Shown one piece after another: positions 49,801 through 62,421 of a DNA stretch of 64,000 nt. How positions within the stretch are numbered: the stretch's first letter is position 1; each line of letters starts with the position of its first letter. The translations under genes were made by a program, and so were the position numbers. Under the pieces are notes generated by a model, which saw only the letters and a list, made by a program, of their open reading frames with translations, did not search any database and was not told where the DNA came from. Location of the stretch: the NCBI GenBank assembly GCA_035041965.1, contig JAPYMA010001211.1:62001-126000 (forward strand). The letters are read 5' to 3'. Source of the stretch: Anisakis pegreffii. Its lineage: Eukaryota > Nematoda > Chromadorea > Rhabditida > Anisakidae.

Positions 49801-52800
49801 TTAGGTACAACATCGTTTGAAATAATCTCTTAATGCAAAAGCGAAACCGATTAATACGACACTAAAAGGATATTTTCCTAGAAATACAAACTTTTTCAGA
49901 GCGAACTCCCACGATCCATTCGAATCGTAGACATCGTACAAAATGGATGCTACCGCTGTCAACGTCAACAACTTCGTGCCTGATTTCCATCTGCAATTCT
50001 TTCAACTCATACTTATGAATAATTAATGCATTCGCTTACTTAAGTAAAGTGTTGTACAATTGCAGAGATGAGTATTCGTTGAGGAATATAATTGCAGCTT
50101 TTTAGACAGGGAAGGCGACTCGCCAGGGAACAAAATGAACAAGAGGAAACTGGAACAAAAAAGTCCCAGTGCGAGTTACCCGTGAAGATGGGAGAATCGT
50201 CCCCGTGGGACGAATCCATCCGGAGGGCAGCCCCGACCAAGGTTTGAGGGAGCAACATTGTTGATGAGTTATCGCGGAACAGGGTCCAAAATTTCCGAGA
50301 ACCGTCATAAATCACTCCAAATGAATCTTCCGGTGACGAATGCTTGGAATACAAACGAAATGAAGCGCATCGAGTTGTTAACGAAAAACAAACTTGATAT
50401 ATTTGTCCAAGGGAAGTTTACGTGCGACAACATTCGCTTGTTTCGCGGCTAATAAGGAGGCCTGTTTCGGCAAAGCGATCTCATTCGTTCGATCAACAAT
50501 ACCACCTAAGATGAACGTTTCATCACCTTTTATCTAAAATCACTTTCACTATTATTATGCTTACTGTAATACTAATGTGATTATTTTAAGCAAAGTTATT
50601 AGTAATATCAGTGTGTTCATGGTTATAATACTTATACGATTACTACGGTCATCACTTTAGAAGTCACATGAATGCCATTATCCATCATCATTACGATAAT
50701 TACTGCAAACATCAAGAAAACCATTTGCTTAATTATTATCACACTTGCAAGTGCTACCGTTAACGTCGTTCGCAGGCGATTACTTCAGAACATTTCAGAA
50801 TGAGCTTATATAAGACATAAACACTGTTTCTGACATATACGACGAAACCGAAAATGTTTTGTGAACAAACTGTCTCAACAAAACTGCATAAGTACACAAC
50901 TAAATCAAAAAGATAATCTGATAAATAAATGAATCAAATTAACCTCATCCAATTCCTCGTCAGCATGCGGACTCAAGTAAACGATATTCGAATGCGCAAA
51001 CAGATCAACAAAACTTTTCGACGATATTTCAGCACAAGGAAAGTGATTGGATTCGAAAAATTGCAGATGCCTTTAAATCAATCTCCTTTGAAGTTATCGC
51101 TATTGATTCTCACCGAGACTCGATCAGTTCAGAAATTGAATCGTCAAATTGCTCACAAATATTCATCAATGATCAGTATGACCACAAATTATGCTGATTA
51201 TACTGATCTGATACTTACAATTAGCAAATTATCAAATTATGATCACAAATCGAAAAAATCATTTCAGAAACAGTATAGTACGATAGGTAATCTCTAGAAA
51301 TGAATAATTCCATGGAATAGGATAACAGTCGAGAGTTTGAAGTGTTGACAATATTGTTGACAATATGCTTGAAGAAATCGATGATACTGGAGAATTTGGT
51401 GTAATGTAACACGTAAAAAAGCAATAATGACCAAAAATGAACGAAAGAGTACTGCATAAGAAGCTTATACTGCATCAACAAACCTCTTGCAATGATCATT
51501 AATAATGTTATTGTGATAATTGAAATTGCACAGATATAAAGGCCACGGTTGTTGCCTTAATCGATTCTCAGCTATGAGATATTTCAGTTGCAGAAATGTC
51601 AGATTCAGACCTCGTATCGATAAACACTCCAAAAACTGACAATCGACCACCAGGCATGGATTTGGGTCGAGTAATAGAGATGTTATGTAGCGTTGCGATT
51701 GCAACTGATCAACGCAACGTTCTGCAATTTCATTTGATTAGACCCTTAAAGGTACCATCAATTCTTAGTCACTTTAACATATGCCACCAGAGAATTACTG
51801 CACAATTGTCATTGGCACTGTTATTGGTTTATGCTTCATTTCTGAGCTCCTGAGTTCAAGAGTTACTACTCTTATTGGTTTTATCATTTCATCCACTCTG
51901 TATATCTCTTCTATCATAATTATTGAGTTCAGTACTATTACTCTTATTATTGTAATATAGCACTATACTATCACAATACCGATAAGAAAAGCCATGAAAC
52001 AATACATTCAAAAGTGTACATCTCAATTGTAGAAAAGCAAGTAAGGATTCTGCTATCTTCAACTTTATACGGGAATCAGCGATCAACAAATTCGTGAAGA
52101 AACTGATCACTGAACTGGCAAAATCAACGTCAACAACATATTGAACGTAAAAACTGACTTAGTTTTGATGCAGGGAAAAGAAATGGCTGATTGCAATTGT
52201 GAGTTGTTGTTGTGAGGTGATCTGTTGGTGAGGAATGAAGTTTGTCATCTTTTAGAGACATTTTGATTTGTTTCTTGATTGCGTCTTTCTTGGATTTGTC
52301 TTCTTTTAAACGATAGAACTTGATTTGGTGGAGACGCTCTTTGAGCGTTGTACACTTCAATAACTTGCTCCAGTCATCATCGCGAATTGTCTCCGGGAAA
52401 TAATTGTAACAACACGACAACATCTGAACAGTAGCTTTTCTTTATCATCCATCAACTTTAAATTCTATTCTAGCTTCCAATCTTTCAATTTTTTCCTTCT
52501 ACTTCTTTCTCCCTTATACGTTTGGACAGAAAACCCTTCGTTGAATAATACCACGAATCTCCAGAATAACTTTCTCAGGTGATCGATCGTTTTTTCATTT
52601 CTCTGTTCTAACATACTCAAGAAAATTCACCGGATAGCACAGTAACTATCAAGGCTGGCAAAAAAATTGATAGCACACAAGATCATAAGAGCAGCAAAAA
52701 CCAGGCGATTTGTTTGTCATTTGCATTCAGCAAGTCGCTTATCTTCTCAAATTTCGACAACAAAACATTGTACGATTGATTGGTGGTGATAAATTTATGA

Positions 52801-53500
52801 TTCCATTTCAAATGCTCATTGTCAATTACACGGAAACGGATGCATTTATTGGGAAGTAAGTGATTAGAATGCATGAATTTTAGTTGCACTTCACTGAACT
52901 GCATCAAGATAATTAATATGAATGAGTAAACGCAGAGATATCGAAAGGAACCTCAATTTCACGAACAACATCAACTAATTTGGCTCTTTCATCGCTACTT
53001 AAGCTTTCAACGAAGCTAGTTGATGGTCTGGAAGACAACCTCGGTGATGCTGTAAAACGAATTCATTTTAAGAATGAGACAAACAACATGATGACATGCA
53101 TGAAGATTTCAGCAAAGTGTTGCGTGATAAAGTTTTAATTCACGGAACGTGCATCATATCTCTATGAATGACCGACTTATTTTGTGCAAATAAAAGCAAA
53201 AAATGATACAAATGAATCACAGATCTAGATTTGCTGCTTATATTGATGTGAAATCACTGAGAAATCCTATTATGTGGATATATTTTCCGAAAATGCTCTT
53301 TGAGAGATATTCAAATCTAATTTCCAGTTATTATTTCATAACGATGAAACTTCATGAAAAACCAGCTGAATGTTAAGATGATACACAAATACTATGAACC
53401 ACTAACTCCAAATAACAGGCCAGCTAGGATTTTTCACCCGTAGAAGTCGCTTAATTTTCCATAAAGCACTTCGCCAGCTGTTCCGTACCAAATCGATCAT
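49801..53500 (-). CDS. Mitochondrial RNase P protein 1 (TRMT10C/MRPP1-like)
   Basis: SPOUT-fold tRNA:m1R9 methyltransferase of the TRMT10 family, MRPP1 type. In mitochondria it pairs with an SDR (MRPP2) and the nuclease MRPP3 to cut tRNA 5' leaders. Minus-strand exons: 53407-53500, 52952-53049, 52702-52898, 52159-52423, 51471-51721, 51114-51151, 50944-51013, 50394-50533, 49801-49990; about 448 aa. The N-terminus MIDLVRNSWRSALWKIKRLL is basic and amphipathic, as in a mitochondrial presequence. SPOUT landmarks: VVDCQFLE, AENRL..WPLYLCNF, FVDLFAHSNIVYLSP, ETFILGGIVDRTNE (the family Asp is in IVDR) and KLPLDKYIKW, which matches MRPP1 better than TRMT10A. The tail holds NGSWEFALKK. Phases agree except between 52702-52898 and 52159-52423, where an exon is missing or mis-ended. 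It starts 446 bp after RPP30 ends. Confidence 0.82.
50095..50240. other. GC-rich structured block inside an MRPP1 intron
   Basis: About 145 bp of raised GC in the last intron of the MRPP1-like gene. It contains a strong stem at 50187-50220: GATGG/CCATC outside and TCGTCCC/GGGACGA inside, with a CGT loop. The plus strand is open through most of it (hydrophilic, starting QGRRLAREQNEQEETG) and ends at a possible donor AAG|GTTTGA. No family match. It could be an insertion, a nested small gene or an intronic ncRNA. Confidence 0.4.
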
Positions 53501-53946
53501 TGACGAGTGTGTTGATAGCGTGCGATTCAGTGCTGATTAAAACTTAAGTGCTGATTGAAGCTTATGATTTGAAAGAGCATTATGAATGAAATTCAACTGT
53601 AATTCAGCAAATAGCATTGACTAGGAATGCAAAAACACTAAAAGATATAAAATTTTTGTTTGAAAACATGAAAATAAACAGCAAAATATATTCTGCGAAA
53701 TAAACAACGAGAAAATGTTTTAACGATTCAAATCAACGACAAAAAACACTCAAATAACAAGATAAACATTTAAGATCATGCACAATAACAACTTGAATGA
53801 TATGTAACACAATTTTCAGTAGCAAAACATCAATGAGAACAATTAGTTTTCACAATAACAATGACAGTAACAATAACGATCATATCATCAGCAACGCAAA
53901 TAAAGCCATAATCATAACGAATTTGCATGAGAGTGATACGGACGGT

Positions 53947-56715
53947 TCAGCTACAATCAAGAGGTGACTGTGATTCAGGAATCTCAGATGATTTTTGTGC
54001 ACTTTCAGATGGATGTGAATCAACATTATTAGTGGCGTCTTCATTAGTCGATTCAGTGTCTTCTTCGTTGGCAATCTCGAACTGAGCATTAAATTCAGGT
54101 ATTGATAATAATTTCTTCAATTGTTTTTGGTGATCGTTCAGTTTGCTGGTTATCTCATTGACACTGCTAATCAACATGGCACCCTTCACCGTTTTACGAG
54201 ATTCGGCTCTCAGTAATACCTTCCTTGCGTTACCTATAATATAAACATATTCAATACAGAATTCATTTTGTTCACATCACCATTCATTTACAGTTACTAT
54301 TGGTCAGATTTAATTTCTAAACATAACTAATCGTAAGAATGAGTGAGAATAATTCAATAGCAAATTCCATTAAAGTCATTTGTATCAAACGAATGAAACG
54401 ACCAACGAATCAAGCACAAAACTTCATTGTGCTCTTGGCAAACTAGCTATATGATTGAAAACATTCAAATCTGAACTATGAAAAAGATTCCGAAGATTTG
54501 CTTAGAATCGCAATAGATCGATATTATCGAGCATTAAAATGAGGCAGTTTTAGACTAAAAGCACAGCAATGTTGCTATTCGAACGACTCCATCACAAACA
54601 CGATCACAAAACAAAAGCAACGCAACAAACCAGCAATGAATTTCCTCGACTCCTCACGTCTTGCCCCAAACAAAATGCACATATTAATCGCGTCGTACGG
54701 TGCCCGCAAATCAATGATTTCATCGGCTCCACTCGACAAAATCACTCCATTACCACCCTTTGTCATCAACAGTAATTGACGAGCGTTTGCGAGTACCTTA
54801 AAGAATTAGCGCATCTGAATCAATGATTCTGGCGAATCTGAATAGATCACATCAAAACCAGCTTTTGAAGGGTTCGAGCTTGCCGTCAGCAAAGTATTTT
54901 TTCCAGACTGAATGAGTTGATCAATTTGGAACGGAGTTATTTATGCACGTGATATTAACTCTAGTTGGGAAGGGTATTGTAAGTTTAATGAGACTGGTAG
55001 AATTCGAAAACCAACGATAGCCATTGGATAAACTGATCGAAAAGAGCGAAGCAGGATAATAATAGTGAGCTTCAATGGTAGAAGAAGAGTTACTTAACTG
55101 ATGCTTAAGAAAAACTTTGCTCAGAACCAAGTGACCAAGGAATATCATGGTCCAAAAGATGTTGCTTAATCAGACGATTTCATTACATTCTTTACTGATT
55201 ACAACGACGGTCGTTCATAAATTCATCTCATAAAGGTATTACTATAAGACCATAAGAATAACCTGTCGTCGTTGACTGCTATCCTTGAGCGCTTCCGCGT
55301 AACTGATCTCGAAACTGATTCCCTCGGAAATGCACATTTGAACTATCTTAAATTCAGAAGTTATTTATAAAGTACCCCGACAGATCTTTAGCGATGACTA
55401 CATGATGAAAATAACCATCAAAATGATCGAGTTCGAAGGGATAAACGTATTCTAAAGCAGGATAACACAAATTTAGGCAAAGGTATCCGTGCACTGATAT
55501 GCGTTCGAAATGAAGGCAGACCTATAATTGCTGGTTTGTAAGAATGAAGGAAACAATCAAAACCGTCAATGAAAGAATTCATTCAACACAAAGCTTTCAA
55601 TTGATAAAAACATTCAAAACCGAACCGCACTCTTCGAATACAGCCAATTCAGGTGACTATCAGCCTGATCGTAAGTGATTATATCAATGAAAGCACCCTT
55701 CCGACTCAATGTCTGTAATAAACGCTCGTCATTCAAACGAACTGCTATCACGTCGTATTTTGTTGTTTGCGGATGATGCATCAATGTATGCACCGATGTA
55801 CTGTCGGACAGTGTCACTGTTAAACGACTGAAATTACCGTTACTATTATCCTTACAATTGTATCGTTAATATAATCAGTATCGGTACTATTATCCTTATT
55901 ACTGTATCGTTAAATTATCGTTACTATTATCCTTATTATTGTATCGTTAATATAATCAGCATCGTTACTATTATCGTTATTATTATATCGCTACTATTAT
56001 CATCCTCGTTAATAGTATTGTTACTGCTATTACTATCATTACTATTATCATTAATGGTACCGTTACTGTTATAGTTATCATCAAAAAAATACTGTAATCT
56101 TCATTACTATGATCACCATCAACGATATTATCGCTGACAGCATTATTATTGTCGCTTTAACACCAATCACAAATCTTTTTACAGACAAATCTTTCGAGAT
56201 GGCGACACAAACTGAATGACGATTATAAAATAATGTTAAGAATGACGAAGTATTTCATAAAAGAACGAGGCAGCACTATTTAAGTGCAAGACACTCACCT
56301 AAATAACCGCAACTTTTTACCAGCAACCTCTAGATCAGCAGCATTGATTTGAGAGATATCAATTTGTACGGGATCAGGGATGCGATTCTCTCGTTTGCCT
56401 TTCTTTTTCTTCTTTTTTGTGGGTGGTTCATCTTCAGTCGATTCGTTCATCTGCGACTGAAACCAATAAAAATTTCATTGACCTTATTCGCGCGACTTGT
56501 GCAAATAAGAACTGAACAAATTGATAATATGGAATAGGAGAGGAGACCTGCTCGTTGAAGATATCACCGATATCCGTGTTGACAACAATACTATCATAGC
56601 CCATACGAACAGCACGTTTGATAAGCGATACGGTTTTATCAACGTTACCATGATGTTGAATGTTCATTTCGGCGAATTGAAATTGATTCTCAATAAATGT
56701 TGATACTGAAGCCAT
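53947..56715 (-). CDS. Ribonuclease P/MRP protein subunit RPP30
   Basis: Nuclear RNase P and RNase MRP protein of the Rpp30/Rpp1 family (TIM-barrel-like), needed for tRNA 5' maturation and rRNA processing. Six minus-strand exons keep phase: 56548-56715, 56299-56456, 55631-55827, 55263-55342, 54631-54796, 53947-54233; product 351 aa against 268 in human. Landmarks: MGYDSIVVNTDI near the N-terminus, RLTVTLSD, YDVIAVRLNDERLLQ, CISEGISFEISYAEALKD, then GVILSSGADEIIDLRAPYD and LLRAESRKTVKGAML. Two additions explain the length: a Lys-rich insert in exon 2 (TEDEPPTKKKKKKGKR, likely nuclear signal) and an acidic Ser/Glu-rich C-tail after LKKLLSIPEF. ATG 56715 is chosen; it follows a TTTTTAG acceptor by about 37-46 bases. 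It lies 908 bp after the stop of the complete fumarylacetoacetase, same strand. Confidence 0.93.
55850..56160. repeat. Imperfect TTA/TATC-rich low-complexity tract
   Basis: Repeated variants of TTACTATTATCCTTATTATTGTATCG, roughly 26-30 bases long in the better preserved part (55850-55990), decaying to the right. It fills most of intron 2 of the RPP30 gene. Confidence 0.75.
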
Positions 56716-57623
56716 TGCGTCGAAATTCACTCCACCATCAACTAGTAACGACTAAAAATTGTTAATTGTTTAGACATGATCCATTCCCTTTCATAAATTG
56801 ATCTGTAGAGAGATAAACTCATATTCAATTGGTACACCGCATTGGTGCTGAATATATCCCTGGCTAGATATACTCCCGTTCACTTGAATTCTAACTGAAG
56901 TGAGATATTGACTGTCCGCATTGGACAATCAGTAAAATACTTGAAATATAGGTCTAATTGCCAACCGCTCCATAGCAGTTTTTGAATAAAACTGCACAAG
57001 ATAAGATGAATGAATGTTCTGAATGAATCATATGAGTAATTGAAACAAGTAAAATGCTATCAGTTTTGATCGAACAACGAATGAAACTTCACTTCGAAAC
57101 ACTTTCAGAACAACATTTATTCTCACAGCACCAACACAACAACCCAATTTTCTCATGAAAACAAATGAATAGTTCTGATCGCAAAAACAGCTTGACAAGA
57201 ATGTAACACATTACAAAAACATGTATTTGGAGAAGTAGTAAAATAAAAACATTGAGCTGACCGATTACAAGGCAAGATGTGAGCTTATGTAAATACCCAT
57301 TTCATGCAAGAACATAGCAAAAATATCACATTCTAAAACAGATACACAACGGTAACGACTAGAAGCAATCAAATGAATGATCAATATCAATAGACTAGAA
57401 AATAAATATGAAGATGAATATTAACAGCATAATCGAACGTCAGTTAATATCGAAAAACGAGCCTAATAACAAATAAAAACGAGCCTAACAACGTCCACGA
57501 AATACTTCAACGATTTCAATAATAACAGATTCGAAACTAATTCACTTGAACGTCAACCTCTCATTCTTCAATCGCATGTAATGATTGAAGAACCTTCAAA
57601 GATTTCATGATAACAGGTTTGGT

Positions 57624-60600
57624 TCAATAGGGCGATTTTACTGCTGGTAGTAATTTAGCAGCACATTCACCGAAACCAACACGATAACCATCACCTTGGC
57701 ACCATCCTGAAAACAGATTTGGGATTGATACTATTTTGAGACAGTGCATTTTGATTGATTGTTTCGATTTGAACGCATTCTGATTCCATTCATCGAGTCA
57801 TTTCATCCGGAAATAATTATCGGGAAATGATCACAAAATGTCAATTCACCACTTTACCTCTGAGGATAACCTCGTCGTTATCCTCTATGAATTTACGAGT
57901 TTGATCGCCGACTTTCACTGACTTCGCACCGTTCCACGACAGCTCCAACATTGAGCCGAAACTACCTTCTTCCTTCAAATGGTGAAACAAAATCAGAGAA
58001 ACAGCACAAGAAATTATCACGAAAAACATATTATTGAGAAGAGAATGATGAGAATGCGAACGGACTGGAAAAACAATATGATAAATGAAACTGACCGGTC
58101 CAGAGATGGTACCCGATCCCATTAAATCGCCAGCGCGAATATTACATCCGTTACTCGTGTGATGTGCAAGTTGCTGCTTCATTGTCCAGTACATATACTA
58201 AAATTATCATTGTTTTTGACAACACCTTCGATTCCGTGGTCTATAAGCTATGTGATCACCTCATGTTTCTTTGTCCACTCATTACGTAATCGTGGCGACA
58301 CACCTTATTTCAATGGAAAGTTTGAGTTACACGAATATGACTATTACTAAATAGTGTGCACTAGCTGAGAGCACATAACAATAATTCATAAATTCATTTG
58401 AATTCAACGAAAATTTTCAGAGAATCTTTTTCAAATCTGCAGTATTTTGAATGCTTTCTGAAAGATTACTTGAAATTCTGTCGAACTTATACTTATCATT
58501 AGTGAATGATGACTCAAAAAGGGATTCAGTGGAAATGTTAACCTTGTAATTAGAACGGCAAACGACATGATCAATGGTTGAAGTAGCGGCTGAAAGAAAT
58601 CAGGAAATCACTTGTTAATTCTCATATAAATACTCAACAATCAACATTCAACGACAAATATTCAGTGAAACGATGAACAATGAATGATCGAAGAATAACG
58701 TTTTATGGCTAATTCGAGATTGATGTCGAAATTGTACGCATCATCGTGCTTCAAATAGCGTAATGGCTCCGGACTCTGCAATCAGCATTCAGTAGTTGTA
58801 TTACGATAACAGAAAACAATTTTTCAAAGTGTTCGTTCCTCCCACAAATGAAATTCCTCTCATTGTTAGCTGAGGAATGATTTTAGATATCGGAAAGTGG
58901 CATTGAATAAGAGACGACATTGAATAGTCTCAAATGAACGGCAACAATGAATAAAGATTGCATCTGCAATCGTTTCATTCAGCCATTTCAATCTCTTCGT
59001 TCCATGCCATCATCGAAACAGAACTCATTCACAGTAATGAACCTGTTTCATATTATCCACTAGGAACGGCATTAAAGCATCCATAGTGACGATCCACGGC
59101 GATATCGTTGTGCCGAAACTTTTCCCCAAAAATGGTCCCAACGGAACGGATTCCCACTTTTGAATGTCACGAGCTGAAAGCACCAAGTATGATTTCAACA
59201 CCTTAATTCAATTCTTCGACGACTATCATTCAACGATGATGCTTTACTGAAATTTTCTCATTTATTTCCATTTATGAATTTTTTTCGAGGATGATTCTTA
59301 AAATCTAGAGGCGATTACAATTCATGACATTTGTGAGAGGAGTGAAGCAATTGAATAACATCAACAAACCACTCCAATCATTCAAAAGGACCATTCCGAA
59401 GATTCGTTCATCGGCCTTCTCAACCGGAACAGTCTCACCAAGTTGCGTCGGTGGTCCTCCGATGAAAAATGCCATTTCCAGCTCCGTATCAACGCATTTT
59501 GATTCGCTGAATATCGGCTCTTCTGCTGAAATCATCATCAATCAATGAGACATACATCAAAAACGAATATGCAAAATTTAATTGGTAGAAGAATATTGCA
59601 TTCGATTTGATGTATGAAGTATTTTGGTTATCTCAGTGACCGTTGAATGAAGAAAGTTTTGAAGAAAACGAGAAAAGGAGTCTGTAGCAGTAAAAAATGA
59701 AAGCCGTTCACTCATTCATCCATCGATGAACGCACTCAGTTACAATTCATATCAGTCGCTCGCTACATCGTACTCAACATAAATGATTTCGTAGATGTTC
59801 AACGACAACAATACGATCGATTTCGAGCAAGAAAAGAGAGTGACTGAAGTGTGAGTTGGTAGAGACAAGCAAATGGTCAAAGCTCTGTGAAGAGAACGAG
59901 AAACGAACCATTATCAGTGATAAGCTGACCCCAAGGCCGATGTATGGGTGTACCCGAGACCACCACACTTGATGTACGTCCGTTGTACGCCACTGGCAAC
60001 CTTCTCCTCCAATTTCAAGCAAATTATATCTGTTAGAATCGCGAAAAAGCTTTAGGAAACCGAATTCAACATTCATTTTCAATTCATTCTCCCTGAATGA
60101 ATGAATACATATGATAGTAAGATGATGCAAAGACAATGGAGATACTGAATGGAGGTTAACAAAAACAGCATGACATCCAACCAGTTCGGCCATAGACGAT
60201 CTTTACTACCCAGAAAGAGAATGCCGCAGTTGTTAGCATGATGAATCGATGAGAAGAAGTCAGTGTAATCGCCGATTTGTGCAGGTAAATGCATGATGGC
60301 ATCGCTTTGTGACACGATCGCTTTCGACTTCAATTCACCATTTTCACTCAATCGTTTATCATCCTTACTTAATATGGATCGAATCTGCGAACGAGCCTCA
60401 CGCCATGCCTCTCGCGGAAGTGACATGAACGCATTCAATGTTTCCTGAGGTTTCATTTCATTTGCAATTCGTTCGAACTTATTTATTCATTCATTTATTT
60501 ATTCACTTCGCTTGTTAATGCATATTTCATAAGCCTCTTCAAGCCTATCACCACTCCAATTATCATTATTATCACAATCGACTGCTCTTCTCATGCGTGT

Positions 60601-61414
60601 TTGACCCGCAGTTTTGCATATTTGGTCTAACCATCTCATTTTCGATCGGATCCCGACCTCTCCTTCTAATTCTAGGCTGCCACTCTGTGCACCTGTTCGC
60701 CCAATTGCTATTATGCATTGGCGCTATTTTCCTTGTCTATTTAATTTTACTCTCCTTTGCACATTTTAAAGAATCCTTAACTTTCGTAATTCCTATCAAC
60801 TATTCATTCGATTTCCTATCCAGCAATGTCTTTCACTTGCTCAACAAGCATCCGATCGAGAACGAAACGAAAGAAAAATGACTATATCAAAGAAAATGAG
60901 CAAGTTGATAAGAACCTCTTCAAAAACATGTTGTTTGGAGCTGAGAATCGGCCCAGTGAATAGATGCTTGACCGCCGATAAATCCAGTATGTAATCACCA
61001 ATCGCCACTCCAATTCGCTTCTTCGGCTGGAAGATTGCTTCGATTGAAACGAGAAAAAAACGCATTTAGTAGAGTATATCAATGATAATGATATCACAAT
61101 AAGATTGACTATCAATATGAGTAGAGAATGTGAGTTAAACAGTAAATCATTGTTCTATACTGATTTTGATACGATCGATACTATCAATTGTGTTACTTCT
61201 TTAACGGCAATAGAGTAGAGTATCCGCGAAAGGCAATCATCCGGTCTGAATCAACTGTTATGATGGTTCGGTGAAGAAATGCTACTATAGCAAATATTCG
61301 TGCAGATTTACAAAAACTCAAATTCGAAATTACATTTGATTTGGTTGAAAACACGCCGTACGGCAGATTCTGAATCGGGAACTGCGAATCTGGAGCCACT
61401 TCTATGAACGACAT
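57624..61414 (-). CDS. Fumarylacetoacetase (complete copy)
   Basis: Hydrolyses 4-fumarylacetoacetate to fumarate and acetoacetate, the last step of tyrosine/phenylalanine breakdown in the cytosol. Eleven exons keep phase throughout: 61334-61414, 60916-61026, 60182-60444, 59909-60000, 59370-59525, 59043-59173, 58700-58775, 58543-58589, 58096-58197, 57858-57972, 57624-57706. Product 418 aa; human FAH has 419. Starts [20 protein letters not shown], like other FAHs. Active-site set is intact: [16 protein letters not shown] (Asp126 and His133 fall at the human numbers), [45 protein letters not shown], and C-terminal [14 protein letters not shown]. At the exon 3/4 junction the model reads [11 protein letters not shown], two residues shorter than the human PNWLHLPVGYHGR. 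TTTCAG|AATG at the start is a classic spliced-leader acceptor. Confidence 0.96.
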
Positions 61415-61421
61415 TCTGAAA
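61415..61421 (-). promoter_or_regulatory. Probable spliced-leader acceptor for fumarylacetoacetase
   Basis: On the minus strand GTTTCAG is followed directly by A and the ATG of the first FAH exon. Known FAH proteins begin at this methionine, so no coding exon can precede it, and trans-splicing is the simplest explanation. Confidence 0.6.
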
Positions 61422-62421
61422 CACTTGTCATCGTCATCTTTCATCAGATGGAACTTTGATCAGCGACATTCTCATCAGGCCTTGTTGGAGCAAGATTATT
61501 GTCTAGGTGCGATCCATCCCCTTACTCAGGTCAACTCTTACTTCATACTGATCGCTTCTACCGATCCCCAGAGTACTTTCCATTGGTCGATGGTAGCATT
61601 TGACAATATCCAAAAGAAAACTCCTTCTCAAACGGAAAGAAATCCCAAGCGATGTATTGGTTGAATGTGATCTAATTGGATGACGATTATGTGATCCTAG
61701 CAATTCGGATTCTTAAATGTTAGAGAAGGTCAAGGATGGTGTAACTCCAAGCATCACTTTGTTTAACTCAGAACAGGTAGAATACTTTGAATGTGTTAAT
61801 AGTACAGAACAACTAGTAGTTTACTCAAGGACAACACCAAAAAACAACGAATGAAATTTTATCATTGAACAAAATCGAGTCATAAGTGAAATACTTTGAT
61901 ACTGTCAACATAACCAGAAGAAATATACGATGTTATTGCTGAGGTAGGATTCAAACGCAGAATACAACACTACAGAAATAATCAGTCGAAAATCTTTTCG
62001 GAATGCTCACAAATATGAAAGAAAACAAGAACGTATCCGTCATTATGTTTGCTTAGAAGCAATCACATCAACAAGATCAATATCAGTTAAGTAGAAATAA
62101 GTGAGTTAAGTAGAAATAAGCCACATCAACAAGATCAACACAACAAATCCGTTAAGTAGAAACAAGATATGATGAGGTAGATATCCACACTGACTGTTTA
62201 GTATTCAGTTAGTGAGGTAGGCAAGAAATTAATCAGAACAAAACGGATTGAGAATGGTTTTGAAAATGATACAATCAAGAATGGTTTAACACAGAAAATT
62301 CAGATAAATTATGCAACAATATAAGCGATTCCTACTCTGACACGAATCACTAATCATGATTTCCTACATGATATAGAACTGTGTCTGAATTTGTCTAGAA
62401 TTAGACGATTCTTTTCTGAAT
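61422..62421. other. Spacer between the two fumarylacetoacetase genes
   Basis: AT-rich, without supported ORFs. It contains a small compound direct repeat (listed separately) and carries the 3' flank of the upstream copy and the 5' flank of the downstream copy. Confidence 0.5.
62065..62166. repeat. Interleaved short direct repeats
   Basis: ACATCAACAAGATCAA occurs at 62065-62080 and 62123-62138. GTTAAGTAGAAATAAG occurs at 62086-62101 and 62105-62120 and, with one change, at 62151-62166. The order suggests duplication of an approximately 58-bp unit plus a local duplication of its second half. Confidence 0.9.

Noticed and set aside
50929..51297. 122-aa plus-strand ORF
   Set aside because: It is antisense to MRPP1-like exons at 50944-51013 and 51114-51151, whose conserved residues are on the minus strand.
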